In this document: piece by piece, positions 12,640-24,043 of the stretch
How positions within the stretch are numbered: the stretch's first letter is position 1
Layout of the letters: each line of letters begins with the position of its first letter
Assembly: GCF_954871325.1 (NCBI RefSeq)
Contig: NC_088778.1
Location: 32,996,730-33,060,729 of the forward strand
Direction: 5' to 3'
Length of the DNA stretch: 64,000 nt
Source of the DNA: Gordionus sp. m RMFG-2023
Lineage: Eukaryota; Nematomorpha; Gordioida; Chordodea; Parachordodidae
Made by a program: the position numbers and the translations under genes
Notes under the pieces: generated by a model
Seen by the model: only the letters and a program-made list of their open reading frames with translations
What the model was told of the DNA's origin: nothing
Databases searched by the model: none

Positions 12640-14290
12640 CAGATTATATATTATATAATTGTTAAATAGTAAAGAATAATAATTTGATTGCAAATTTAAA
12701 AACTAGCTCAGGTTTTCAGTTTTAACTGCAAAACCATAACTATCCCAATCATTTAAACCTAATCTAGACTTTTTCATTCCTTCAATTCTACCATTTTTAT
12801 ACATTAAATTTTGTATTCTTTTGGTTGTTTCATAAATATTTTTCTTATTTCAAAAGAAAAAACCGATAACAAAATTTAAAGCATTAATTTTTGATATCAT
12901 TTTTATTTTTTGTTTTATCTTTAATAAAAAATATAATATTTTACGCCCATAAAATTGAAATATTTAAAGGTAAAATAATTATATTGGTGTTGTTAAAGCT
13001 GCTCGATTTTATCCTATTAAAAAAAAACAACTACTTACTCATTATCTCAGCCAGAAACAATATTGCTTAAGCATCGAGAATCCGCTAATAGGATGTCCAA
13101 ATCTCTGTGCCATCTCTGAGCTAAGTCTTGAGGTCGGCGCAGTATTTTTCTGGATAAAATATCGAATTAGCCCATTTTAAACAGTTTTTTTATTCTTAAC
13201 TAAATTACTTTTCACCATTCCATAAATGTGTTGTTTATATTCGAATTTAGTGACACGATTATTTCGCGAATGAGCTTAGTAGTAAACCGGAGTTTTTGGG
13301 AAAGGGGCAAGGTGGTGCTAGCGAATTTCAAGTTCCCTATCTTTAAAATAAATATCAAAAATAGAGAGAACGGAGGAAGGGGGATTCATAGCACCCCCCA
13401 CCCTCAAACCCCCGTCAAGAAAAATAAAAAAATTCTAATACGAGAATCATTTGTTTAATTTTTTCTTTTTTTTAGTGGATCTAATAATGTTATCTATCAT
13501 TTTTAACTTCCATTGAGAAGAATTACACAAATTATATTTATTTTTTATTTATTTATTTTTTTCGACTAAAAGTGACTAAAAATCCAAGTAAATGATTATT
13601 ATTTTTTAAATTAAATATAAAACTTTTTGTTCTGGAATTTCTGTCTTTTTTAATTAAGCGCGTCCTTATCAATGACTTAATAATATAATATATTACTTTG
13701 CGTTCTTTGAACACGAATCAACTGATGCTACGCCATTTTGATTTCCTTTAATAAATTATCTTTTACAAAATGGGGGTTTCATCCGATTTTGCCCAGGTTG
13801 TACGACAAAAACTTTTATTTTATAACTTATACAATTTGAAGGATTTTAATTAGAATTAAATTGTTTGATTATAGTTAATTGAAGGTTTAACCTACACGTT
13901 AGGTTTTGAGAGAATATCAAATACAAGTGCAGTAGCTGAGGGGTAAAGATTGCGGGGTGGAGAGTGGTGTAAAATATTATATTTGTTGCAAAATTTAGGA
14001 GCTTTTTGTAATAACTATTTTCTCACTTAAGATTTCTGTTTAGAAAATAAGATAGACCACCGCCTTAGCGCTTAATCCATCTTTGTCCGATTTAATAATA
14101 AATTTTCGTAACAATAGGTTTAAAAAGAAAGAGAGAAAGAAATCGAAGAGAAGAGAAGAGAATTTCCAATTGCAAAAATTTAGCACGAGAAAAATATAAG
14201 ATAAATGTGCATGATGTAGAGATGAAAATCCAACTGGCTTTTGAAAATCTATTTAGCAATAGAATTCAAATTGATTGATTGAAGGTCTAT
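12640..14290. repeat. Right paralogous segment flanking the array (partner 1900-3790)
   Basis: Collinear with 1900-3790, including the same foldback MITE, the GTGACACGATTATTTCGCG block and the ATACGCCATTTTG-like block. It joins the last array monomer directly at about 12700. An open frame at 13228-13458 is not conserved intact in the partner and looks like chance. Confidence 0.8.
12985..13190. mobile_element. Foldback MITE, TAGTGTTGTTAA family (copy 2)
   Basis: Counterpart of the element at 2261-2500 at the same place in the duplicated segment. It starts TGGTGTTGTTAAAGC and shares ATATTGCTTAAGCATCGAGA and the ATCGAATTAGCCC end region. The right end is eroded. The insertion predates the duplication. 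Confidence 0.55.
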
Positions 14291-14745
14291 CAATATGTTT
14301 ACTTTTTCTTCAAAATAAATTAAACCTAACTTTTGATATACGTATCACGGTAATGGTTTTTTAGGCTTTTAGTTTTTAAATTTAAATATTCCCTTAATAT
14401 GCATATTATTTTAGTTTATAAAATATTTATAATTATAAAATTCATATAGGAAATAAGGATAAAAAATATTTTTAAAATCATAACATTATAATATAATTAT
14501 ATGGTAAAGAATAATAATTTGATTCAATTTTAAACATAATCCCTTTACATTAATTTCAATTACAAACAATACAAAAAAAATAATTAAAATTTATAATTAA
14601 CTAGTTTCAGTTAGTTGATACAGTTTGAATCAAAAGGTTCTACATATATGTTCAGGTTTTTATAGAATATCAAACATATGTGTTAATAGCCGGGAGGGTG
14701 GGTGGGGCTGGGTAAATATTATTTTCAATATATTCATATGTACAT
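14280..14745. repeat. Right copy of segment 5300-5760
   Basis: Collinear with 5300-5760, but here it follows the 12640-14290 segment directly, without the LINE. It therefore approximates the pre-insertion arrangement. Confidence 0.8.
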
Positions 14746-15635
14746 GATATAGAGACTGTGTAAAATCCAACAGACTTTTGGAAACTCTCAATTTCTTTTT
14801 GAGAAAAATCTAGTTTTATAGGAAATATATTTTAGCATGTACCTACGCTGTAAAATTAGATCACTGATTTCGCGAAATTTTTAACTAAATACTCTTTATA
14901 TTCTGCTAATTTTGTCGATTAATTTTTAGTATAAATATATCAGTGTCACAAAATTTTTTTTTGTAATTTATTTAAAAAAAAATTTTTAAGTTTTAGTTTA
15001 TGTTAAAAATTACAAACAAGCTAATTATTTACTTTTAAATGAGTGTGTAATTATATAAAGAGGGTGTCTGGTTGATTCCTTGCGTTAATATCTTCTATTT
15101 GAAGTGATTATTTTGTATAATAACAACCACTACCCAATATAAATTTTTAACTATTCAAACCTAGATGATTTTAAAATTAACAGAAATTATCGGGGTCTAT
15201 ATAAGGATTGTAAATTAGGTTTTTACAGAAAAATTATTTATAAAACAAAAGATACTTTTTAGGTAACTTTTTTATTTCAAAAAATAAAAAAACTCCAATT
15301 AGTTAAATTGTCATCGAGTTTCCAAGAAACTTAGTAAGTTTCCTGGAAAGACAGGAATTAAAGCTGATTGTTATAATTCTAAAAGGTTTTGATTTTTCAA
15401 ATGGCGATTTTATTTTGCCCTCTCCTAATATTTATAAAAAAAAGCCTTGTGAATCAAAGGAGCAAATTCGAATAAATAACTATCGAGAATGAATTGAAAG
15501 TCCGAATGATTGTGACACTTTGTGATTTTCGACCTGTCAGACTATTATAATTAAGGGGATATAGATGTTTTCCTCTAGAACTACCGGTTTTTTTACTTTT
15601 AAATTTTTTTTAACCATCGAAGAATTTTTTTTTAA
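14746..15635. other. AT-rich stretch, nothing recognised
   Basis: No open frame of note. The TTTGAGAAAAATCTA block near 14800 also occurs at 3833. An imperfect small inverted repeat (CCAAGAAACTT ... AAGTTTCCTGG) lies near 15319-15343. No gene or known element seen. Confidence 0.4.
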
Positions 15636-16110
15636 CGACTGAATCCATTGGCAAAAGGATATTTTATTCAATCCAAAAAATACAAATTTCACAATAGCTG
15701 GAAGTGTTTTTTTAGTGACATTTTACAGATATTATTCTAAAATTTTACAGTTCAGATTAAAAGAGTCGTAAGGTGCCTGGTATAAATAAAACCCGATATC
15801 AAATAAAGGCTAAAAGAGATAGAACCAATTGAAAGGAATTGCTATCATAAGGAATTATATTCTAATATCAATCGAGACTCATATTGATATATATAAAAGC
15901 TTTTAGTAAACTAACAGATTTAAGACAATTTTCTTCTTTCTTTTCCTAAAGTAAAGGAAAATGATTGGTTAATCTTAGAATCATTTTCTCTGAATGATGC
16001 AGTAATCAATCAATATGTGAATAAAATTCATAATCTAAACCCTTCATGTACTCGAATTTATCAATCAGAGTGGAATGACATTTTTTTTTGTTTAAAAAAA
16101 AAATCCAATC
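15636..16110 (+). repeat. Dispersed repeat with protein-like remnant (second copy 48480-48890)
   Basis: This stretch and 48480-48890 align from the CGACTG(G)AAT region through TGGAAGTGTTTTT, GTGCCTGG, AACGAGACTCATATTGAT-like and AAAATTCATAATCTAAACCC, with scattered differences. An open frame across its 3' part is described separately. Dispersal plus a decayed reading frame suggests a transposable element of unrecognised type. Confidence 0.65.
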
Positions 16111-16196
16111 AGCTGACAATACACCATTTTGTTTTTTCTTTTTTACAAAATGGCGTGTCATCCGGTTAAACAGGGCTCGAAAATAATTTGTAGCCT
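15924..16196 (+). pseudogene. Unrecognised protein-like open frame inside a dispersed repeat
   Basis: Ninety codons are open without an internal ATG near the start. The middle reads VKENDWLILESFSLNDAVIN, then QYVNKIHNLNPSCTRIYQSE. Residue composition is mixed and not the Lys/Asn/Phe/Ile pattern of chance frames in this AT-rich DNA. The last 30 codons run into a palindromic CGCCATTTTG-type block and are probably not original coding sequence. The copy near 48790-48890 keeps HNLNPS but has stops. I do not recognise a family; a transposon-encoded protein is the likeliest source. Confidence 0.35.
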
Positions 16197-16330
16197 ACAA
16201 AATTGATATTATTAAAATAAGAAGGAAAAAAAAATTTAAATAACAAATTTAGTAAAAGAAATTATTTAGAATTTAATTGTTTGAATTGAAAGTCTATCAA
16301 TATGTTCCTTTTTCTTCAAGTTATATTTAA

Positions 16331-16667
16331 CCCGATGACATATACAATACCTAGCCTGTCGATTCATTCATTAAGAGTGTACATCAATGCGAATCAGCTG
16401 GAGAAGCCATCTTGGCTATACTAATCATTATTAAAATTTTAAACGATAGCCTAATTTATTCCTATATCTGATGCAAACTTTATTAGAATTACCGGATCAT
16501 CGAGATAATAAGGAAGCAAGTTATCAATTTAATAGTAGTTTTTAACATGAGAATAATTTCTAGATGTGTTATCAAAATGGCGGGTCCAGCTGATTTGCTT
16601 TTAGCGACGCATAAAAATGCATTTTAATAAATGAATCGTCAGTCTAAGTATTATATATGTCATTGGG
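16331..16667. mobile_element. piggyBac-type MITE with TTAA target duplication
   Basis: TTAA (16327-16330) is followed by CCCGATGACATATACAATAC, and the right end read from the other strand is CCCAATGACATATATAATAC, followed by TTAA (16668-16671). Terminal repeats beginning CCC at a duplicated TTAA are the signature of the piggyBac superfamily. The inverted similarity continues inward for roughly 90 bp (CGATTCATTCATTAA, AATCAGCTGG and GCCAT blocks on both arms). The 337-bp element has no reading frame and needs a transposase in trans. Confidence 0.85.
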
Positions 16668-16699
16668 TTAAATAACGTTTTTAGTAAATGATATCATTT

Positions 16700-18720
16700 T
16701 TTTTATAAAATTTTTTTTTACTATTTCGAATTTAAAATTATAAATATTCAATTTATTTTTAAATTAGGACTCATAGATGATTTAGATATGCCAGGATCAG
16801 GTTTTTAAATTGAGCGTATAATTTTTATTTCAAATCACGTGCTTGTTTATTCAATATATTTTAGCAGGTGTTCCAGAAGCAAACGCCTTACCATGTTTCT
16901 GAATGTCTGAAACGTGTAGATTACTCCTCTAATAAGCCATGAAAATAATCAATTAATCATATGTTTCTCTTTTTTCTACCATTTATTTTGTTTTTGTTTT
17001 TTGGGTTAGTATAATATACATGTCTGATTGGTTATTGCTAAAAGGCTCAAAATGTTGATTTGGCAGTTACCCGATTCGGATTTCCAACCGATAACAAAAC
17101 CAACTAACAAAATATACCAATGGACAAACCCTCAAAGACCAGACCTAATTATCAGACTAAAATTGTGAGCTGAATTTATTACTGTAAACAGGTTGGTAAC
17201 ATTGTTAAATAGTAAAGTCTATATGTTTATATACAACTCTGACCTCAAATTGAGGTCTTAAAAAACAGATTAAGTTAGGTTTAATAACCTGAATCGCTCA
17301 GTAAATATCCTTAATCGATTGAGCATTGTAAGTTAAAATCGTGAAGGCTTGTTAGCCTTTTAGTTCATTTTGCATTAAAAATTTGACAAGTAAATTTTTT
17401 GTTATATAATATTGATTTAATTTACTCATTTAATAATTGTAGTTCATATTTATGGTTCAAACTTACTCATCAGACAATTTAACTCGACTCAAACTAATAT
17501 TATCCGGCTTCACCTGAATCCCTGCCATCCCGAACCATGGGTCAGCCAGATCAATTCATACCAAGTCGGAACAAATCGATCTAGGGTAGGGTAAAATTTA
17601 ACTGGGTTAAGCGAGCTTGACTCCGCTTAAATCGAATATCAAATTTATTATTGAATTTGTATTATTAACATTATATACATTATTTGAACTTACAAGGCTC
17701 AGTCGGCTTAGAAAAAAAATATTCGTTATATTCTGCTCATAAAAAGCAAAGTTTAAACAGTATTTCTACGACTTTGAACTCAGGGAGTCGTATAAACTCA
17801 GCTATTTAAATATCAATTTTTTACAATACAATCCGATCTAGATAAGTCTGTCGGTTTAGGTTTTCTAATCGGACTTGCTTTATTAGATTTTGAATATCGT
17901 GTCTGTTAATGGAGTTTTGCTCAATGATTTTATTTTAGAGTTTGGTTTAAAAATAAAATAGGCTCGTGCTTGGATCTGGATTGACTCATGGTAGAAATTA
18001 GGTTAATTTCTTCGATAACTACTCAATCTTGTTTGGAGTCGCGGGTTTAGTTGCCATTTAAAAACTCTATGCTAAATTCCTCTGCCAAAAAATTCCCGAC
18101 ATATCATCTCGAGTATTTCCTCTTACTGGATCGACTTTAATACATTTCAAAATCCCATAGCCAGCAATTAATTTAAAGAATTAAGCATTGGTGCCGCCAT
18201 GGCCTATTTGTGTTTTTCAAACATTTGATCAGAAGAATAATACGATAAATAGAATGATATTTTGCTTGATACCCCATATATTTTTCTAGGTGTCTTTTTA
18301 GTTAATATTTGGGGAGATCATGTATAAAATAAAACTGGGTTATATATTTTATATTAGTGAGATTTTACGGATGACTCGTTGTAGTAATTCTTAAAACCCC
18401 TTTTTTTCCTTTAAATAAAAACAACCTAACTTATGAAACACACATTTGTGCCAAGTAGTTTTGGATTCTCAATTTTTATAATTTAAACATTCTTTTTAAT
18501 ACAAATCAATTGTAAATATACAATTATTTATCTAGGAAAAATAGACGGTAAAAATATTTTTATATAAAAATAAAAACGAGATTATGTTATAGTAAAGAAA
18601 GAATAATAATAAGATTTTAAATTTTAAACTAACTAGGGTTTCAGAGTCATAACTAAATCATAACTATCTAATACTTTTTTAAACATCATGGATAGTCTTT
18701 CAATTTCTCATTTTTCTAAC
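16700..18720. repeat. P repeat, copy 1
   Basis: Shares with 21536-23560 and in part with 24960-25570 an ordered set of blocks: ATATTCAATTTATTTTTAAA, CAGTTACCCGATTCGGATTT, the CTCAAAGACCAGACC block, TGTAAACAGGTTGGTAACAT, a TAACCTGAATCGCTCAGTAAATA-like block, TTAACATTATATACATTATT and CTCAGTCGGCTTAGAAA. It then runs into a diverged satellite monomer (about 18280-18660). No conserved open frame. Confidence 0.75.
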
Positions 18721-19436
18721 ATTTTAGTCTTTAAATTTCGTTTTTTTTTGTTTTAAAAATATTTATTATTCTCTTATATCTCTAAATAAAGTTTCAGGTA
18801 ATCTGAATTTTCACTAGTGAAATAAATCTAAAATAACTCAAAATTAAGACAAAATGGTCTGAAAAATATAGGGGAAGATATAAAATTTCGTGCTCAACAG
18901 CTATTTTCTAACCTTAAAATCAATTATTTAATGAATCTAATTTTTTTACAAAATATATTCTATATACCAGCACGGTAACAGCTACTCTATAAATTTCTGA
19001 GTATTTTATAAAAGATTGCGCATATTTAATTATTAGGCGGCACAGAAGATAACTGTCTCGGATTTATATAATATTAAAAATGATCTCTTTAAGATAACTT
19101 TAAAAATGCAATATTATCCTATAAATATCAGGCTAATCGTTCAACTCAAAGAATATTCAACTGGAAAAATTTATCAATTGAATGAAATATATTCAAAATT
19201 GAAAAAAACTATCTAAAGTAAGTGGTATTAAAGGTTAGAGATATTTGGTTTAGGTTTCAGATTAGGGATAAGGAGTATAAATTGGGTTTTAACAAATGGA
19301 ATCTTTATGACAAGGTATTATAAATTAGTAATAGATATATATATCTAAATCAGCTGATGTTGCAACAGTAATTTTCTCGAGTTGGAATATTATCAAATTT
19401 CAGACACCTCTGCCAATAGCCTTGAGACATTTTAAT

Positions 19437-19775
19437 CAGGGACGAGAACCCTACTTCTAAAAAATGGGTTCGGTGAAAAATCTTAAAGCTGGATCGGGAT
19501 CAGGTGGTCAGGGTCCGGAGACCAGGAAAATAATGACTCATTAAGATTCGTTAAAATAAAAGAAACATCATTTTTTTTTAAAAATAAAAAAGCAATTGTT
19601 TAAAACAGGAACTCATATTAAATAAAAAAATCTTTCATAAATAATAATCATAAATTACAGGTTTTTTTATACTATAATATTTCTAACATATAATTTTCAA
19701 AATAAATAAAATGTAGGTTTAAATAAAAAAAATGCGAAATATCGAGGGTCGGGTGGATTCGGGTTATCGTCCCTG
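19437..19775. mobile_element. hAT-type MITE, CAGGGACGAGAACC ends
   Basis: Left end CAGGGACGAGAACCC and right end GGGTTATCGTCCCTG are inverted repeats. Flanks ATTTTAAT (19429-19436) and ATTTTAAA (19776-19783) match at 7 of 8 positions, as a hAT target duplication would. The uninterrupted site exists in a sibling R repeat near 27940 (GAGGCATTTTAAATTTATAT). The interior carries GGGTCGGG-type GC-rich sub-terminal sequence and no gene. Confidence 0.85.
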
Positions 19776-20084
19776 ATTTTAAATTTATATACTGTGAGGT
19801 GGGCGATAAACAGACACGTTTTATAGTTATCGCAAAATATTACACATATAGCAAAATTTTTATCGAAGTCTTCAAGTTAAATCACAATTTTAAAAATCTC
19901 CTTTTATCTATCAATTTTAGTCACAACAATGAAACCCAGTATTTTTAATTGTTATATTATCATAACTTGAAAATTTATAAATATCCTCTTATAATAACTC
20001 TGTCATAATAAATAAAATATAGGATTTAAGTAATTAATTAAAAAATTCTCTTTTTAAAATATCTTTAATTTCAAAAGTAATTGT

Positions 20085-20251
20085 AAGAATTGTTATAGGA
20101 TAGATACAAGTATCTAGACCGTGTATCTAGATATAAAAATGTGGTACCTGTATCTAGATAGATTTTTTATTAAAATATCGGTATCTAGATATTATTTTAG
20201 ACGATTAATCTGTATCTAGATCCATTTAAAGAGTATCTTTTAACAACTGTA
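20085..20251. mobile_element. hAT-type MITE with TCTAGATA repeats (copy 1, diverged)
   Basis: This is the reverse-complement relative of the intact copy at 43660-43826, with several GTATCTAGATAC-like palindromes. Ends are eroded (AGAATTGTTA left, TTTTAACAACT right). It interrupts an R repeat whose unbroken form is visible near 28258-28290 (AAGTAATTGTAGTTATACC). Confidence 0.75.
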
Positions 20252-21147
20252 ATAGTTATACCTACCCTATAAATTTCAGGTTAATCCTTCAACTCAAGGA
20301 ATGTTACTGGAGAAAATTTATTAATTGAATGAAATATATTTATAAAAACAAGTATCTAAAGTTTGGTTAAGGTTTAAAGGTTTGAGAGTTAGGGATGGAT
20401 TGGGTTTAAACAAAAATTAAATCCTCTTTATTAATATTGACAGATCAAGGGATTATGAATTAGCGAATATTTAAATTAGCTGATGTTGCTACGGTAGTTT
20501 TCTTGAGTTGGAAAATTTCAAACAGTTCTGCTAATAACCTTGAGGTATTTGTAATTTATATACTGCTGATATTGTAGATAAACAGATACGAGATATTATA
20601 GTTAGCGAATAAAACATGAGACATATTGCAAGATTTTTTTCGATGTCTGCAATCTAAATGACAATGTTATAATTTAAAGTTTTTTAAAAATTGCTATTAC
20701 CTATCCATTTCACACAAAAACCATCAAGTATTTTTAATTTATATATTATTATAACTTAAAAATTTATAATCTATAATAATAATTGCTGTCATAACAAATA
20801 AACAATAGGATTAAAATAATTATTTTAAAAAAGTTATTGTAGTTATACCTACTCTATAAATTTTAGGTTAATTGTTTCAACTCAAGGAATATTCAACTGG
20901 AGAAAATTTATTAATTAAATGAAATATATTTAAAATTTTAAAAAAAGAACTATCTAAAATAAGGGGTATTAAAGGGGTTAGATGTATTGAATGGGTTTTA
21001 ACAAATTTAATCCTTTTTATTAATTCAGGAGATTATGTGATTATAAATTAGCGAATTTTATCTAAATCAACTGATGTTACAATAATTTTCTAGAGTTGGA
21101 ATATCAAATTTCAGACACTTCTGTCAATAACCTTGAGGCATTTTAAT

Positions 21148-21245
21148 CAGGGACGAGAACTTTCCTTCTAAAAAATGTGTTCGGGTTCAAGTTCGTTCAG
21201 GGTTTGGAGACCAGAATAAAAGAAACATCATTTTTTTTCTTTTTA
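21148..21245. mobile_element. Truncated copy of the CAGGGACGAGAACC MITE
   Basis: Starts CAGGGACGAGAAC after the same ATTTTAAT flank as the full copy at 19437-19775, and follows it to the AGAAACATCATTTTTTT region, then stops. Because the flanking R repeat is also shared, this may be a copy made by duplication of the whole block rather than an independent insertion. Confidence 0.7.
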
Positions 21246-21535
21246 ATGAGCTTAATCCGATTATGCTTTATTTTTTTTAAGTTCTTTGATATGGGGCGTG
21301 AAGTATAGTCAAAAAAAAATTTGGTTTTTCGAGAGCCCTTTAGGTTATAATAAGTTTTTAAATATAATGATAATATTTTTTTATGCCTTTTAATAAGCTC
21401 TATATGATTCTGCGTTCATTTTTTATAAATTAAGCTTCTTTGATAGGGGGAATCATATTTTAGTCATGTAAAATAAATAATTTTTTTAAAAATATTACTG
21501 TCATCATTTTTTTTAAATGAAAAAAAAATGATATT

Positions 21536-23560
21536 ACGACATAGGTGTCATTGATATAAATAACATTTTTTCTAAATAATGTGATAAAAAAAATCCCTAC
21601 TATTTTGAATCCAAAATGGCAATCAATATTCAATTTATTTTTAAATTTAGTAAAACTGGATGATTTAAATATATCAGAAACGGTTATTCAAATCATATGC
21701 TCGTTTATTAATCGTCTTCATGCAAAATATTTTAGAGAAGCAAACGTCAAACCATGTTCCGAATGTCTGAATTGTTGTATGTCACCTTTAATAAGGTATG
21801 AAAATCAATTTTAATCATATGCATCTCTTGTTCTACCATTTATTCTGTTTTTTTTGCTTAGTAGTGTACATTTCTAAATAGTGTTGTTAAAATGGTCAAA
21901 ATACTCAGAGTAAATGTGGCAGTTACCCGAATCGGATTTCTAATCTTAAAAAAATTGTCCAGACCTCGAAAACAAAAATATAAATGAGCAAAACCCGACA
22001 TCAAAAACCAATGGACACACTTTAAAGACGAGACCCAGTTAGCAGGCTAGAAATTTGAGCCTAATTTATTACTGTAAACAAGTTGGTAACATTGGTAAAT
22101 AGTCGAGGAGTCTACATTGTTTATAAGACTCTAACCTCAAGTAGAGATCTTAAAAAGCACAGATTAAGCTTCGGCTTAATAAGCTGAATCGCGAGTAAAT
22201 ATCCTTAATCAATTGAGCCTTGTGAGTTTAAATCATGATGAGCCATGTTAACCTTTTTAGTTCATTTGCACTACATATTGATTTTATTTACTCGTTTAAT
22301 AAGTTGCCCTTCAATTTTATCTAGTTCAAATTTACTCAAATCACACCATTTTGATTTGACCCAAACTAATAATATCCGGTTTTGCCTGAATCCGCCCTGC
22401 CATCCCGAGCCATCGGTCGGCCTGATCCATTCAGACCAAGTCAGAACAAATCGGTTTAGGTAGGGTTGATTAAACTGGGTTAACTGAGCCTGAGTCCGCC
22501 CAAATCGAATAGCCAATTTCTTATTGAATTGGTAAATTAACATTATATGCATTATTCAGTTCACAAAGCTCGGTCGGCTTAGAAAGATAATTGGTTATTC
22601 AGCTCATCAAAGCAAAGTTTAAACAGTATTTCTACCACTTTGAACTTGGGAAGTCATTTAAACTCAACTTATTTAAATAGCAACTTTTTAAAATACAATC
22701 CAGCTCAGATAAGTCTGCCCATTAGGTTTTCTAATCGGACTCGCAATATTAGATTTTGCGTATTGGGTCTGCTCATCGGCTAGGTTTAATGGTTAAATTA
22801 TACTCGTTGTTGGATCTGGATATCTGTTTTATTTGACATATGCTAGAAATTCTAATTTCTCTGACCCCTATCCAATCTTTGCTTAGAGTCACGGGTTTTG
22901 TGCCTTTTAAAAACGTTATGCCAGATATTGTTTCATTCCCAAAATTTCTGAAATTCCTCTGCCAAAAAATTGTGAACCATTTTCATACAATTCATTTTAA
23001 CCCCGAATATTTCTGACTTTTTAGACTTTAATCCATTTCAAAATACCTTAGCCAGCATTAATTACAAAAAATTAATACCGCTATGGCCTTCTTGTGTTTC
23101 AAATATTTCATTAGGAGATATGGATAAATAGAATGATATTTTGGTATAATAAACCAGGGTTTTTGATAACTCTTATATTTTTCCACGTGACATCTTAGTC
23201 ATCTTTGAGTGATCTTGTATAAAGAAACAGGATATATATATTAATTTTAATGATTTTATGATGACTCGATATAATAATTTTTAAAACCATTTTTTATCTT
23301 TAAAATATAAAACAACTAATTGGAACACATATTATTCCAATGGTTTTTTAAGCTCTTAATTTTTAATTTAAATATTTCCTTTTATATACAAATAATTTAC
23401 TTTTAATGTAATTATGCAATTTATCAAGGAAATCCAAAGCCCAGAGAAATTTTTTTAAAAAATATAGATTTATATATAATTTATATAGTAAAAAAAATAA
23501 TAATTTGATTTCAATTTTAAACTAGCTGGGGTGTCAGTCATAACTACAAATTATTTAGTC
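21536..23560. repeat. P repeat, copy 2
   Basis: Collinear with copy 1 from the AATCAATATTCAATTTATTT block through CAGTTACCCGAATCGGATTT, TAAGCTGAATCGCGAGTAAA and CTCGGTCGGCTTAGAAA to a satellite-like 3' part. It begins with a CGACATAGGTGTCATTGAT block shared with copy 3. The 77-codon frame at 21581-21814 (IPTILNPKWQSIFNLFLNLV...) is partly readable in copy 3 but disrupted in copy 1. I do not assign it a function. Confidence 0.75.
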
Positions 23561-23800
23561 ATCTTTAGGTGACAGGGCATATTATAATGATTTTATGATG
23601 ACTCGATATAATAATTTTTAAAACCATTTTTTATCTTTAAAATATAAAACAACTAATTGAAACACATATTATTCCACACGTTTTTTGGCTCTTAATTTTT
23701 AATTTAAATATTTCCTTTTATATACAAATTATTTACTTTTAATGTAATTATGCAATTTATCAAGGAAATCCAAAGCCCAAAGGTATTTTTTTTAAAATTA
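23251..23800. repeat. Near-identical tandem dimer, period 337 bp
   Basis: The block starting TGATTTTATGATGACTCGAT at 23251 repeats at 23588 with few changes through AAGGAAATCCAAAGCCCA. It is a diverged relative of the 355-bp array monomer. The second copy is interrupted by a SINE-like element. High identity implies a later duplication than the surrounding P repeat. Confidence 0.85.
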
Positions 23801-23805
23801 TTTTT

Positions 23806-24043
23806 ATATTTTTGCTTGTATCTTTCATTATGGTTTATTGGACAAGTATCCTAGCACCCGGCTGTTCAATCATGTCGGTGACTGGGGTGGCATTTCTAAG
23901 CTCAGAAATTTATCTTATCATATGTCTTTATTACATATCAATCATGGAAGAAAAAAAACCTGAAAATTTTTACGGTATCAGGATCGAACCTGGCACCTTA
24001 GGCTTCCAAGCATATATCATTTATCCACTAGGCCACCGTAAAG
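23806..24043 (-). mobile_element. tRNA-derived SINE-like element
   Basis: On the minus strand a tRNA-like head starts near 24043: TACGGTGGCCTAGTGGATAA (A-box-like TGGCCTAGTGG) and, about 40 bases later, CCAGGTTCGATCCTG (B-box-like GGTTCGATCC), closed by ACCGTAA pairing with TTACGGT. A tRNA-unrelated body follows (TGCCACCCCAGTCACCGACA, GAACAGCCGGGTGCTAGGAT, GTCCAATAAACCATAATGAA). The T-arm is one base short and has a mismatch, so this is not a working tRNA. GC-rich relative to its surroundings, it interrupts the second unit of the 337-bp dimer. No clear target duplication. Confidence 0.7.

Larger units (their letters stand above)
6117..12720. repeat. Tandem satellite-like array, monomer about 355 bp
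   Basis: The landmark GTGATATCATGTATT and its variants occur at 6236, 6601, 6965, 7312, 7494, 7840, 8198, 8552, 8904, 9261, 9608, 9963, 12078 and 12398. Spacing is mostly 346-365 bp, with one 182-bp step from an internally deleted monomer. The 9963-12078 step returns to about 362 once the inserted hAT element is removed. Each monomer also carries CTAGCTAGGGTTTTCAGTTA, CCAGGGCAGATTATTTTGTT, GACTCCATGTAGTAATTTTA and AAATGCGGTAAGCATATTTT. There is no coding capacity. Diverged single copies occur at 18.28-18.66, 23.18-23.56 and 23.5-24.1 kb, so the array grew from a dispersed repeat. Confidence 0.95.
18960..21240. repeat. R repeats (0.6-0.7 kb type) with three nested MITEs
   Basis: Landmarks TTCAACTCAAGGAATGTTCA, TTATATACTGCTGATATTG, ACACATATTGCAAGATTTTT and ATTTCAAAAGTAATTGTAGT recur in this order near 19140, 20290 and 20880, and again at 27.9-29.3, 31.6-32.1 and 39.7-41.9 kb. 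Irregular spacing here is partly explained by MITEs at 19437-19775, 20085-20251 and 21148. There is no coding potential. Confidence 0.75.

Noticed and set aside
6117-12720. Centromeric function for the 355-bp array
   Set aside because: About 14 monomers in one window cannot show this; no positional or protein-binding evidence.
22245-22552. Overlapping open frames on both strands in P repeat copy 2
   Set aside because: They are not conserved in P copies 1 and 3; likely chance frames in a slightly GC-richer block.
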